DNA of 64,000 nt from VRUE01 sp963706605 (GTDB taxonomy: Bacteria > Actinomycetota > Thermoleophilia > Solirubrobacterales > 70-9). The stretch is from assembly GCA_963706605.1 (NCBI GenBank), contig OY970165.1:558001-622000 (forward strand), read 5' to 3'. The stretch's first letter is position 1, and each line of letters begins with the position of its first letter. Below, one piece after another: positions 1-7,880 of this stretch. The notes below the pieces were generated by a model, which was not told where the DNA came from, did not search any database, and was given only the letters and a program-made list of their open reading frames with translations. A program made the translations under genes and the position numbers.

Positions 1-97
1 GGTTTGCTTGGTCACGGTGCGACGTCAAGCGATGAGCCAGAACCGCAGCAATTGCGGCAGCTGCAACACCGCCGAGAATCGTCAGGGCAAGCGTCAT
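1..97 (-). CDS. Partial membrane-anchored protein, N-terminus only
   Basis: Only the first 32 codons are inside the window; the gene continues beyond position 1. It begins with a hydrophobic stretch, MTLALTILGGVAAAAIAAVL, followed by a basic/polar segment (HRLTSHRDQ), as in a single-pass membrane protein or signal anchor. The ATG overlaps the TGA of the doc gene by one base (TGATG), which suggests translational coupling and is the main reason to call it. No function can be assigned from 32 residues. Confidence 0.45.
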   Translation of the reverse strand, partial: MTLALTILGGVAAAAIAAVLAHRLTSHRDQAN

Positions 98-489
98 CAG
101 GTGGAGGCGGTGCGCTTCTCCAGCCAACCGATGATTTCTTTGGGAGTCGCTTCGCCCGCGGCAATCTTCTCCACCATCGGCACGTCGGTGTCTGGTGCTT
201 CGCCGACAAAGGGACGGTCGTTCTCTTCCATGAACAGCCACACCGACAGGAAGGCGGCTCGCTTGTTGCCGTCGGGAAGCGGATGGTTGCGCGCCAGATG
301 CTCGACCAAGATGGCAGCCTTCTCGATCAAATCCGGATAGGCGTCTTGATCGTCGAAACCGGCCCGCGGCGCAGCCAGGGCGGAATCGGCAAGCGCGATT
401 CTCGGCAGGCGAGCGATTTGCTCAGCGCTCGTTCCGAGTAGCTCTGCGGCGATCTCGCAGTAGTCGCCCAGCTCCAGGTAGATCGTCAA
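97..489 (-). CDS. doc: Doc-family (Fic/DOC fold) toxin
   Basis: A 130-residue Fic/DOC-fold protein, the usual size for Doc toxins. The motif HPLPDGNKRAAF (about residues 68-79) matches the HxFx(D/N)xNKR signature of Doc, which phosphorylates EF-Tu and arrests translation in studied examples; a basic residue and the catalytic His are present. The opening TIYLELGDY is typical of chromosomal Doc proteins. The start is TTG, in the same frame as the upstream small gene and one codon after that gene's TAG stop. The small basic ORF at 493-636 is the likely antitoxin. Function as an active toxin is inferred from family membership. Confidence 0.88.
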   Translation of the reverse strand: MTIYLELGDYCEIAAELLGTSAEQIARLPRIALADSALAAPRAGFDDQDAYPDLIEKAAILVEHLARNHPLPDGNKRAAFLSVWLFMEENDRPFVGEAPDTDVPMVEKIAAGEATPKEIIGWLEKRTAST

Positions 490-492
490 GGT

Positions 493-636
493 CTACTTCG
501 CAAGCCGACGAAGCGTCTCGCGATTGGCCTTGATCGCGGCCTTGATTCGCTCGCCACGCTCCTTGGCGCTGCCGGACAAGCCAAAGCGCAGCTTGCCCTT
601 CTCGGCAGGCGCGGCAGTGGAAGCGTGGGGCTTCAT
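493..636 (-). CDS. Putative small antitoxin partner of Doc
   Basis: A 47-residue protein starting at ATG 636. It has a loose N-terminus (MKPHASTAAPAEKG) and a charged, probably helical C-terminus containing AKERGERIKAAIKANRETL. It lies three bases upstream of the Doc start in the same frame, separated only by TAG and one codon, the antitoxin-first layout expected of a toxin-antitoxin operon. I do not recognise a Phd DNA-binding domain; it may act only by binding Doc. A second frame across the same bases can be read but gives arginine-rich low-complexity sequence and was rejected. Confidence 0.65.
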   Translation of the reverse strand: MKPHASTAAPAEKGKLRFGLSGSAKERGERIKAAIKANRETLRRLAK

Positions 637-695
637 CGCTTAGACATTGTTGCAGGAGGCTCGGTGGCGTTGAGGTCAACCGCTGACTCTTGAGC

Positions 696-701
696 TAGCC
701 T
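696..701 (+). promoter_or_regulatory. -10 box of bcp (leaderless start)
   Basis: TAGCCT ends eight bases before ATG 710 and there is no Shine-Dalgarno sequence. A TTGAGG sequence lies about 20 bases upstream. This is a candidate only. Confidence 0.4.
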
Positions 702-709
702 CCGCACCG

Positions 710-1165
710 ATGCTCCAGGCAGGTGACAAAGCGCCCAACATCGAATTGCCAGACCAGAACGGCGATCCGGTCAAGCTCGCCGATCTGAAGGGCCAGATGG
801 TCGTACTGTATTTTTATCCCCGCGCCGATACGCCGGGCTGCACGACCCAGGCCTGCGGGGTACGCGACCGTGGCGCTGACTATGCCGAGGCAGGCGCACG
901 GGTGATCGGCGTCTCCCCCGACACGGTCGAGGCCGTGAAGAAGTTCGCCGACAAGTTCGACCTCGAGTTCACCCTGCTGGCCGATGCAGACCACGCCGTC
1001 GCCGACGCCTACGGCGCCTGGGTCGAGAAGTCGATGTACGGCAAGAAGTACATGGGCGTGCAGCGGGCGACCTTCTTGATCGACCCCGAGGGCAAGATCG
1101 CCAAGGTCTTCCCCAAGGTCTCGCCCAAGACCCATGACGACGTGGTCTTGAAGGCCCTCGCTTAG
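710..1165 (+). CDS. bcp: Thioredoxin-dependent peroxiredoxin, Bcp/PrxQ type
   Basis: A 151-residue AhpC/TSA-fold peroxiredoxin that reduces hydrogen and organic peroxides in the cytosol using thioredoxin. The peroxidatic cysteine is C44 in DTPGCTTQACG and the resolving cysteine C49 sits five residues on, the intramolecular arrangement of PrxQ/Bcp enzymes. FYPRADTPGC, VIGVSPD and the late RATFLIDPEGKI segment are all family-typical and the length is normal. The gene is monocistronic and its 3' end overlaps the stop of the convergent exchanger gene by four bases. Confidence 0.95.
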   Translation: MLQAGDKAPNIELPDQNGDPVKLADLKGQMVVLYFYPRADTPGCTTQACGVRDRGADYAEAGARVIGVSPDTVEAVKKFADKFDLEFTLLADADHAVADAYGAWVEKSMYGKKYMGVQRATFLIDPEGKIAKVFPKVSPKTHDDVVLKALA

Positions 1166-2163
1166 GCGCCAATCGCAACGACGGCGATGTACGCGGCGTA
1201 GAGCGCGAACCAGGTGACGACTGCTGGTAGCTGGAAGCGGCCGCGGCGGTGCAGGGCCTCGTAGGCGAGGAAGCCGCCGACGAGGCCGAGGATGATCGAA
1301 AGTGCGGCGTTTCCGCTCAGCGCCCAGTCGGTGAAGATCAGGCCGATCCCGAAGGGGATCGTCGACTGGAAGACCATCGCCCCGGTGATGTTGCCGAGCG
1401 CCAGCGCGTCCTTGCCCTCGCGCACCCAGAAGAAGCTGTTGACCTTCTCCGGCAGCTCGGTGGCTAACGGGGCGAGTATCAGGGCAAGGACGATCGCGTC
1501 GACGCCCAGGCTCTCAGCGATGCTCAGCAGCTCCTCGACGAAGAGATGGGCGCCGCCGACCATCGCGCCGAGGCCGACGAGGAGCTGAGCTGCGCACAGC
1601 AGGAGGCTCGGATTCATGCGGTGCTCGGAACGGCGCTCGAAGAGGAGCGGGTCGAGCGAGGCATGGTCCTGCACCTCTCCTCCCCCGCTGAGCGTGCGGT
1701 GGATGTAGACCGGATAGGCGAGGATGACCAGCACCCCGATCGGGATCCGCAACACGCTCGGCGCGCCCCAGGCAAGTGCCAGCGAGAGGGCGAAGAAGGC
1801 GAGGAAGAAGGAGAGGTCCCGCTCCAGGGTCGGTCCGTGGGCGTCCAGATCCAGGCCCTGGCTGCGACGCTCCTTGTAGAGATAGGCGAAGAGCCCGACC
1901 AGGCCCATCGCCAGGGTCGCGAGCAGGAACGGGGCGCCGACGATCGCCCCGATCGCGACCTGATCGGCACCCTTCTCAGCGCCGATCAGGGCGACGATCG
2001 CGATCAGCGTCTCCGGCATCGCCGTGCCGACCGCGGCCAGCACACTGCCCACGGCGCCCTCGCCCAGCTCCAGCCGGTGGCCGATCCACTCGACCGCGTT
2101 CGTGAAGAGCAGCGCCCCGGCGAGGATCACCGCGAAGCTCGCGATCAGCAGGACCACGTCCAC
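1162..2163 (-). CDS. Sodium/calcium exchanger family membrane protein
   Basis: A 333-residue CaCA-superfamily antiporter with about ten membrane segments. The two inverted alpha repeats are visible: GEGAVGSVLAAVGTAMPETL near residues 34-53 and LAPLATELPEKVNSFF near residues 231-246, each carrying the acidic ion-binding residue. It probably exchanges Na+ (or H+) for Ca2+ across the cytoplasmic membrane. The GTG start at 2163 lies six bases after a TAGGCT -10 box, so the transcript is probably leaderless. The gene follows a second calcium exchanger (2242-3399) on the same strand, with a 12-bp inverted repeat between them. Confidence 0.85.
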   Translation of the reverse strand: MDVVLLIASFAVILAGALLFTNAVEWIGHRLELGEGAVGSVLAAVGTAMPETLIAIVALIGAEKGADQVAIGAIVGAPFLLATLAMGLVGLFAYLYKERRSQGLDLDAHGPTLERDLSFFLAFFALSLALAWGAPSVLRIPIGVLVILAYPVYIHRTLSGGGEVQDHASLDPLLFERRSEHRMNPSLLLCAAQLLVGLGAMVGGAHLFVEELLSIAESLGVDAIVLALILAPLATELPEKVNSFFWVREGKDALALGNITGAMVFQSTIPFGIGLIFTDWALSGNAALSIILGLVGGFLAYEALHRRGRFQLPAVVTWFALYAAYIAVVAIGA

Positions 2164-2169
2164 CCGCCA

Positions 2170-2175
2170 AGCCTA
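2170..2175 (-). promoter_or_regulatory. -10 box of the Na/Ca exchanger gene
   Basis: TAGGCT on the minus strand ends six bases before GTG 2163. The matching -35 position falls in the loop of the inverted repeat at 2181-2224. Confidence 0.4.
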
Positions 2176-2180
2176 TTGCC

Positions 2181-2224
2181 GCGTTCGCACTTTCACCCCG
2201 CATAGCACGGATAAGTGCGAACGC
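2181..2224. promoter_or_regulatory. 12-bp inverted repeat between two exchanger genes
   Basis: Perfect 12-bp arms (GCGTTCGCACTT at 2181-2192 and its complement at 2213-2224) flank a 20-base loop. The element lies downstream of the cax stop codon and directly upstream of the next gene's -10 box. It could be a terminator without a T-run for cax, or a two-site operator around the -35 region. Confidence 0.6.
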
Positions 2225-2241
2225 CGCGGGTGGGTGGGGGG

Positions 2242-3399
2242 TCAGGCGTAGTAGAAGGCGATGCCGAATACGAGATAGACGGCGAGCAGCTGGACCCCCT
2301 CGAACCAGGTCGACTCGCCGTCCTGCGTGACGTAGTTGGCGATCAGCACGGCGAGCAGGAGAGCGCCCAGCTCGAAGCCGTTGAAGACGAGCGCCAACGG
2401 CCCCGGGCCGACAAAGGTCGAGGCGAGCACCAGCACGGGGGCGACGAAGAGGGCAACCTGGGCGCTGGAGCCGATCGCGATGTTGACGGCAAGGTCCATC
2501 TTGTTCTTCATCGCGACCAGGACCGCGACCCAGTGCTCGGCCGCGTTGCCGACGATCGCGACGACGATCACGCCGATGAAGAACTCCGAGAGACCGGCGG
2601 CGTGCGAGGCCTCGGTGATCGAGCCGACCAGCACCTCCGACATCACCCCGACCAGCACCCCGGCGATCGCCAGCGCAATCACCGAGGTGCGCACCGACCA
2701 GCCCCAACTGTCCTCGTCGCCGTACTCGGGATTGAAGATGTCGCGGTGGGTCTTGAGTGAGAAGACGAGGCCGAGGACGTAGGTGGCGATCAGGACTACC
2801 GCGACGGCCAGCGAGAGGTGCTCGACCGTCGAGCCGTAGTTGACGAGCTCGGCGCCGGGCTGCGGCAGGCCCTGACCCTCGACCAGCTCGAAGATCGCCG
2901 GCATCAGGAGCGCGGCGGCGGCGAGAAGCAACATCGACGTCTGGACACTGGCGCCAGTCCTGCTGAAGACCTGCTTCTCGCGGCCCAGCCCACCCGCCAG
3001 CATCGCCGCCCCCAATACCAGCAGGATGTTGCCGATGATCGAGCCGATGATCGAGGCCTTGACCACCTCGTGCAGGCCCTGGCCGAGGGCGAAGAGGGCG
3101 ATGATCAGCTCCGGGGCGTTGCCGAAGGTGACGTTGAGCAGACCGCCGATGCCGGGGCCCGAACGCGCCGCCAGCTCCTCGGTCGCGCGGCCCATCAGCG
3201 CAGCCGTGGGGACGATGCCGAGCGCTGAGGCGGCGAAGACCAGCGTCGCCGGGCTGCCGGCCAGATCGAGCGCCACTGCGATCGGTATCAGCGGCGTCAG
3301 CAGATAGGGCCAGCCGCTCGGGCCACGCAGGAAGCTACCTACTGAAGCAGGGATGAGCACCTCTGCAGGTCGACCGGCGTGTGCGCTTCCCCAAGGCAC
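2242..3399 (-). CDS. Calcium/proton exchanger, CAX family
   Basis: A membrane antiporter of the CAX branch of the CaCA superfamily, expected to export Ca2+ in exchange for H+. The two repeats carry the diagnostic helices: GNAPELIIALFALGQGLHEV in the first half and GNAAEHWVAVLVAMKNKMDL in the second, with about eleven hydrophobic segments. The coordinates use GTG 3399; a second GTG at 3360 would remove 13 poorly conserved residues and most of the 61-bp overlap with the upstream lipoprotein gene, so the true start may be 3360. Same strand and close to the Na/Ca exchanger gene at 1162-2163. Confidence 0.88.
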   Translation of the reverse strand: MPWGSAHAGRPAEVLIPASVGSFLRGPSGWPYLLTPLIPIAVALDLAGSPATLVFAASALGIVPTAALMGRATEELAARSGPGIGGLLNVTFGNAPELIIALFALGQGLHEVVKASIIGSIIGNILLVLGAAMLAGGLGREKQVFSRTGASVQTSMLLLAAAALLMPAIFELVEGQGLPQPGAELVNYGSTVEHLSLAVAVVLIATYVLGLVFSLKTHRDIFNPEYGDEDSWGWSVRTSVIALAIAGVLVGVMSEVLVGSITEASHAAGLSEFFIGVIVVAIVGNAAEHWVAVLVAMKNKMDLAVNIAIGSSAQVALFVAPVLVLASTFVGPGPLALVFNGFELGALLLAVLIANYVTQDGESTWFEGVQLLAVYLVFGIAFYYA

Positions 3400-4472
3400 T
3401 TCAGGTAGGCCTGCTGGCTGCCGCCGCCGGAGCTGCCGCCGCCGGAGGAGGGCCCGCCGCCGGCCGCTTCACCGACCTTTTCGAGCAGGTTGCCGATGCC
3501 TTCCCCTCCCCCTTCACCGTTGAGCAGACCCAGCAGTTCGATCGGGTTGATGCCGAGCTTGAGGAAGAGATCGGTGAGCGGCTTGGCGCTGCCCGGAGCG
3601 GAGATTTCCTGTTCCTCGTTGACTTCGGTCAGCTGCAGGTCGAGGTCGACTCCAACGGTCTTCGGTCCACTCCCTCCCTTTTCCGGTTCGATCTTCAGCT
3701 GTGCTGCGATACGCCGCACGATGTTGTCGTCGCCCACGTAGACGTCGACGTGGGCGACCTTGACGGCGTCCTTCACTTCGCTCTTCGCCTTGTCGATTTC
3801 AGACTTGGACGGGAGCGCGCCGGTGGAACCGATCTGAGCCTTGCAGGCCGGGCTTTCGACGACTTCGAGCAACGCGTCGATCCCGTCTGGGACGTTGAGG
3901 TCGCCGCTGACCTTGGTCGTGCTCGTACCGCCGACGTCGGCGCTGCCCTCGTTGACGCCGTTTTCGACGAATTCACTGACCTTCAGCTTGCCGAGCGCTT
4001 CCTGGCATTCGGTGGCGCCAGCCGAGCCGCCTCCCTTGCCCTGCTGTTGCTTGAGCGTGGATTCAATGAAGCTGAAGGTGGTCGGGTCGACTTCGTACTC
4101 GGTCCCCTTGTAGTTCACATAGGCGCTGTTGGGCAGCAGCACCAGCCCGCCATCGAAGTTGATGTCGTTGCCGTTGAACGAACCGTTCGCCTTCGCGCTC
4201 ATGTCGAGCTGGGGGAGCTTGCCCTTGCCTTCGCCCTGGAACGGCCCTGAAAGGCTGACGTCGACGTTGCCGCCTTCCTTGCCGGCCGCGTCGACCTTGA
4301 GCGAGAGGTCGAGGTTGCCGCTGTCGATCCCCTGCAGCGTGGCTTCTTCGATGACCGTCTGCGGATCCTCGCCGCTCTTGTCGCTGCCCCCGCCGCAGGC
4401 GGCGAGCGCGGTCGCCATCGCCAGCAACGCGGCAACGGCAGCAAGGGCGTAGAAGAAGCGAAGTCGGCTCAA
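3339..4472 (-). CDS. Putative secreted lipoprotein
   Basis: A 377-residue exported lipoprotein of unknown function. The signal peptide is followed by the lipobox LAAC, with Cys25 predicted to be lipidated, and then a Gly/Ser linker. The central region alternates short beta-strand-like segments reminiscent of LppX/LprG-type lipid-binding lipoproteins, but the similarity is too weak to assign. Near the C-terminus a Gly/Ser-rich stretch precedes a short tail with two cysteines (KCLGEAHTPVDLQRC). Its 3' end overlaps the longest reading of the exchanger gene, so the two may be co-transcribed. Confidence 0.8.
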   Translation of the reverse strand: MSRLRFFYALAAVAALLAMATALAACGGGSDKSGEDPQTVIEEATLQGIDSGNLDLSLKVDAAGKEGGNVDVSLSGPFQGEGKGKLPQLDMSAKANGSFNGNDINFDGGLVLLPNSAYVNYKGTEYEVDPTTFSFIESTLKQQQGKGGGSAGATECQEALGKLKVSEFVENGVNEGSADVGGTSTTKVSGDLNVPDGIDALLEVVESPACKAQIGSTGALPSKSEIDKAKSEVKDAVKVAHVDVYVGDDNIVRRIAAQLKIEPEKGGSGPKTVGVDLDLQLTEVNEEQEISAPGSAKPLTDLFLKLGINPIELLGLLNGEGGGEGIGNLLEKVGEAAGGGPSSGGGSSGGGSQQAYLKCLGEAHTPVDLQRCSSLLQ

Positions 4473-4531
4473 GGCGAGGCCTCCTGAAGATGGGGTGCAG
4501 ATTGCGGGATCGTAAGGCTAGCGCCAGTCCT

Positions 4532-4753
4532 TCACCGGTTCTGAAGTTGGGGCGGGGTGCTTTCGGTCAGGTTGAGCGCAAGCGGGAAGAGGAAGGCGCC
4601 GAGGAAGATCAGCGTAATGCCGATCGCGACCAGCCAGCGCGAGCTCGTCATGTGGCCGAGGATGCCGGTCGCGAAGCCGATCAGCATCAGCGCGATGTAG
4701 GGGCCGGCGGTGTGCGGAAGCAGCGTTGCCAGGGAGAGGGCGAGGTCGGGCAC
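4532..4753 (-). CDS. Small two-helix membrane protein
   Basis: A 73-residue protein with two hydrophobic segments (about residues 18-35 and 42-60) separated by a short polar loop (GHMTSSR). The start is GTG 4753 and the stop TGA 4532. It is divergent from the MoxR gene with only 23 bases between start codons. I do not recognise a family. Codon usage and the absence of a competing frame support it as a real small gene. Confidence 0.6.
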   Translation of the reverse strand: MPDLALSLATLLPHTAGPYIALMLIGFATGILGHMTSSRWLVAIGITLIFLGAFLFPLALNLTESTPPQLQNR

Positions 4754-4763
4754 CGTCGCGGAT

Positions 4764-4769
4764 TATCAT
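4764..4769 (+). promoter_or_regulatory. -10 box of the MoxR gene (leaderless)
   Basis: TATCAT ends exactly seven bases before ATG 4777. There is no ribosome binding site, so transcription probably starts at or next to the start codon. Confidence 0.5.
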
Positions 4770-4776
4770 CGCCCGC

Positions 4777-5670
4777 ATGGTTGAGGCGCAGACACCCGGC
4801 TCAGTGGCGGAGACGAAGGAGGCTCTGGCGGGCGCCGGCTACCTCGCCGACGAGTCGGCGGCGCTCGTCTCGTTCCTCGCTCAACGGCTCGAGAAGCCGA
4901 TCCTGGTCGAGGGCCCGGCGGGGGTCGGCAAGACGGAGCTGGCCAAGGCGCTCTCGCGCGCCAGCGGCCGCGAGCTGATCCGGCTGCAGTGCTACGAGGG
5001 CCTCGACGAGGCCAAGGCCCTCTACGAGTGGAACTACCGCAAGCAGCTGCTGCGCATCCAGGCCGGCGGCGAGTCCGGCTGGGAGGACGTGCACGGCGAC
5101 ATCTTCAGCGAGGAGTTCCTGCTCGAGCGGCCGCTGATGCAGGCGATCGCGAGCCCCGAGCCGGTGGTGCTGCTGATCGACGAGATCGACAAGACCGACC
5201 AGGAGTTCGAGGCGATGCTGCTCGAGCTGCTCTCCGACTTTCAGATCACGATCCCCGAGCTGGGCCAGGTGGCGGCGACGACGATGCCGATCGTCGTCCT
5301 CACCTCGAACAACTCGCGCGAGCTGACCGAGGCGCTGAAGCGGCGCTGTCTCTACCTCTGGCTCGACTACCCGGAGCTGGAGCGCGAGATGGAGATCGTC
5401 CATCTGCACACGCCCGACCTTCCCGAGGCGCTCGCCCGCCGCATGGTCGAGGTGGTGCGGATGGTGCGGGCACTCGACCTGAAGAAGCCGCCCTCGATCG
5501 CCGAGACGATCGACTGGGCGCGCACGCTGCTGCTGATGGGCGCCGACGACATCGACCGCGAGACCTTCGAGCAGTCGATGTCGATCATCGTCAAGCACCG
5601 GACCGATATCGACCTGGTCGCAGAGAGAGTTGGGATGAAGCTTGCCGAGTCCGTACGGCCCCAAAGCTGA
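4777..5670 (+). CDS. MoxR-family AAA+ ATPase, CoxD-like
   Basis: A 297-residue AAA+ ATPase. Walker A is GPAGVGKTE (46-54), Walker B is VVLLIDEIDK (about 130-139), and a sensor-1-like VVLTSNN follows. MoxR ATPases work with VWA-domain proteins as chaperones that mature metalloenzymes or assemble complexes; CoxD, paired with CoxE, helps assemble the CO dehydrogenase cofactor. The next gene is a CoxE-like VWA protein overlapping by 29 bases, so the two form a unit. No molybdenum hydroxylase subunit gene is nearby, so the client is unknown. ATG 4777 is preferred over an upstream in-frame start because of the -10 box seven bases before it. Confidence 0.9.
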   Translation: MVEAQTPGSVAETKEALAGAGYLADESAALVSFLAQRLEKPILVEGPAGVGKTELAKALSRASGRELIRLQCYEGLDEAKALYEWNYRKQLLRIQAGGESGWEDVHGDIFSEEFLLERPLMQAIASPEPVVLLIDEIDKTDQEFEAMLLELLSDFQITIPELGQVAATTMPIVVLTSNNSRELTEALKRRCLYLWLDYPELEREMEIVHLHTPDLPEALARRMVEVVRMVRALDLKKPPSIAETIDWARTLLLMGADDIDRETFEQSMSIIVKHRTDIDLVAERVGMKLAESVRPQS

Positions 5671-7045
5671 TGCCGGTCCGCCCGGCCTGACCGCGAAGCT
5701 GCTCGGCTTCTGCGAGGAGCTGCGCAGCGAGGGGGTGGCGGTCGGGACCTCGGAGATCCTCGATGCCTTCGCCGCCCTCGACCAGGTTCCCTGGACCTCG
5801 CGGGACGACTTTCGCGAGGCGCTGGCGACGACGATCGCCAAGTCGCAGGAGGACCGGCGCCTCTTCGAGCTGCTCTTCGAGCGCTGGTTCTTTCGCGCCT
5901 CCGAGGCAGAGGCGATCGAGCGCGAGATCGGCGAGACCGAGCAGCGCCACGAGGGCGCCGAGCGGCTCGACATCGACGAGCTGCGCGAGCAGATCCGCCA
6001 GGCGATCGTCGAGGGCAACGAGGGCGAGCTGCGCGACCTGGCACGGCTGGCGATCGCCGCCTTCGGCCGCCAGGGCGAGGGCTCGGGCGTCGTTGGGGTC
6101 GACGTACAGAGGATCCGCCGCACCCTGGAGTTGTCCGCCGGCACCCAGCCGCAGGCCAGCGACGGCGCCGCACAGCAGGCGCCGATCGATCGCGACCAGC
6201 TCAACCGCTTCGAGCGGCATCTGCGCCGTGAGCTGGAACGCGACCTGATCGAGCGCACCTCCACCCTCCCCCCCTCCCGCCCGCTGGCCGAGCTGGACCG
6301 GGCGCTGCCGACCAGCCCGACCCAGGACCTGGCGGCCGTGCACCGCGCCGTCTCGCAGATGAAGCGACGGCTGGCGACGCTCGGTCACGAGCAGCGGGGG
6401 CGGCGCAAGAGCCAGGTGGTCGACGTGCGGCGCACGATGCGCGCCTCGCTGGAGACCGGCGGCGTGCCGATGCATCTGCGCTACCGGCCGAAGCGGCCGC
6501 GGCGGCCCGAGATCTACGTGCTCTGCGACGTCTCGACCTCGGTCACGTCCGCCAGCGTGTTCTTCCTCTCCGTCCTGCACGCACTGCACGACTCCTTCCG
6601 CAAGCTGCGCAGCTTCGTCTTCATCGAGCGGATATCGGAGGTGACCGAGATCTTCGAGCACGAGCGCGACTTCCGCGAGATCGCGCGGCGGATCTCCAGC
6701 GAGGGCGGGGTCGCCGATGTCTCCGGCTACACCGACTACGGCCGGGTCTGGCTCGAGTTCCTGACCGAGATCTCCGACGACCTCGACCCGCGCTCGACCG
6801 TGATCGTCCTCGGCGACGCCCGCACCAACGGCCGCGAGCCCCACGCCGAGGTCTTTGCCCAGGTGGCCGAGCGGGCCGGCCGCCTCTTCTGGCTCAACCC
6901 CGAGCCGAAGCTCTACTGGAACTACGGCGACTCGGTGATGGCCGCGTATGAGCGCCACTGCGACGGCGCCTTCGAGTGCTGGACCACCCGCCACCTGGAG
7001 AACTTCGTCAACGTGGTGGCCGGCGGCGTGCCGGCGGCGGACTAG
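5642..7045 (+). CDS. VWA-domain protein, CoxE-like
   Basis: A 467-residue protein with a charged, helical N-terminal half and a C-terminal von Willebrand A domain. The MIDAS metal site is seen as CDVSTSV (DxSxS at 296-300), with a later Thr in YTDYGR and Asp in LGDARTN. It is the expected partner of the MoxR ATPase immediately upstream, and the 29-base overlap implies translational coupling. The only in-frame start near the junction is TTG 5642. The role is likely chaperone-type maturation of an unidentified complex. Confidence 0.88.
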   Translation: MPSPYGPKADAGPPGLTAKLLGFCEELRSEGVAVGTSEILDAFAALDQVPWTSRDDFREALATTIAKSQEDRRLFELLFERWFFRASEAEAIEREIGETEQRHEGAERLDIDELREQIRQAIVEGNEGELRDLARLAIAAFGRQGEGSGVVGVDVQRIRRTLELSAGTQPQASDGAAQQAPIDRDQLNRFERHLRRELERDLIERTSTLPPSRPLAELDRALPTSPTQDLAAVHRAVSQMKRRLATLGHEQRGRRKSQVVDVRRTMRASLETGGVPMHLRYRPKRPRRPEIYVLCDVSTSVTSASVFFLSVLHALHDSFRKLRSFVFIERISEVTEIFEHERDFREIARRISSEGGVADVSGYTDYGRVWLEFLTEISDDLDPRSTVIVLGDARTNGREPHAEVFAQVAERAGRLFWLNPEPKLYWNYGDSVMAAYERHCDGAFECWTTRHLENFVNVVAGGVPAAD

Positions 7046-7060
7046 ACAAGGAGAAGAAAA

Positions 7061-7690
7061 ATGGAGCCCTCGTCCTACCCGGTCACCTTCTCGGTCGACT
7101 ACCCGGAGCGGCAGCTGAACCGGGTTTCAAGCGCCTTTCGGATCGTCGTCGTTATCCCGATCGCAATCCTCGCCAACCTGCTCCCCGGAACCGACATCGC
7201 GGGCAGTGTCAGCCACTACGGCCTCAGCACGGCGATCGCCGGCGGCAGCCTGGTCGTGTTTCCGACCGTGCTGATGATTCTCTTCAAAAGGAAATACCCG
7301 CGCTGGTGGTTTGACTGGAACCTCGAACTGATGCGATTCCTGAACCGCATCGGCGTCTACCTGGCGCTGATGGACGACGAATACCCGTCGACCGACGAGA
7401 TGCAGGCCGTCCACCTCGATTTCCCCTATCCGGACGCCTCGCGGCTCGAGGCCGGGCTGCCGCTGGTCAAGTGGCTGCTCGCCATCCCCCACTACTTCGT
7501 CCTCTTCTTCCTCTACGTCGGCGTCTTCTTTGCCGTGATCGGCGCCTGGTTCGCGATCCTCTTCACCGGTCGCTATCCGCGCGGCATCTTCACGTTCGTC
7601 GAGGGCACGATCCGCTGGCATAACCGTGTGGTGGGGTACGCCTTCACCTTGGTGACGGACCAGTACCCACCGTTCCGGCTCAAGCCCTAG
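7061..7690 (+). CDS. DUF4389 family membrane protein
   Basis: A 209-residue membrane protein with three to four hydrophobic segments (about 26-45, 55-75, 135-165) and the family-typical endings LFTGRYPRGIFTFVEG and FTLVTDQYPPFRL. DUF4389 proteins are common in actinobacteria but have no established function. The gene starts 15 bases after the VWA gene behind a clear AAGGAG ribosome binding site, so it probably belongs to the MoxR-VWA operon. Confidence 0.85.
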   Translation: MEPSSYPVTFSVDYPERQLNRVSSAFRIVVVIPIAILANLLPGTDIAGSVSHYGLSTAIAGGSLVVFPTVLMILFKRKYPRWWFDWNLELMRFLNRIGVYLALMDDEYPSTDEMQAVHLDFPYPDASRLEAGLPLVKWLLAIPHYFVLFFLYVGVFFAVIGAWFAILFTGRYPRGIFTFVEGTIRWHNRVVGYAFTLVTDQYPPFRLKP

Positions 7691-7696
7691 CCGCAC

Positions 7697-7846
7697 TCAT
7701 GCCGGCAGCGGACCGCCGGCGAGGGCAATCGCGACGCCGACGATGCCGGCGGCGAGGAGGGTCGTGACGACCCCGCGCCGAGCGGCAAGCAGGGCGGCGG
7801 CGAAGACGGGGACGGCGAGTTGCCAGGGCTCCTGCCCGTCCGTCAT
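7697..7846 (-). CDS. Short membrane peptide, possibly an AzlD-like remnant
   Basis: A 49-residue open frame starting at ATG 7846, almost entirely hydrophobic after the first 12 residues (LAVPVFAAALLAARRGVVTT then LLAAGIVGVAIALAGG). This resembles the last two helices of AzlD-type branched-chain amino acid export subunits, but no AzlC or the rest of AzlD is present. It lies convergent to the DUF4389 gene and directly after the Rrf2 gene. It may be a real small membrane protein or a decayed gene end. Confidence 0.35.
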   Translation of the reverse strand: MTDGQEPWQLAVPVFAAALLAARRGVVTTLLAAGIVGVAIALAGGPLPA

Positions 7847-7880
7847 CTCCCGCCAAACCCTCAGCCAGGGAGCGTCTCTT

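Noticed and set aside
422..679. Alternative minus-strand frame across the antitoxin region
   Set aside because: Arg/Gly-rich text overlapping the Doc start; the 47-codon frame at 493-636 fits operon spacing better.
4801..6994. Long open frames on the minus strand opposite the MoxR and VWA genes
   Set aside because: They are Arg/Ala/Leu-rich, have no recognisable motif, and lie entirely opposite two well-supported genes. High GC at third codon positions creates such antisense frames.
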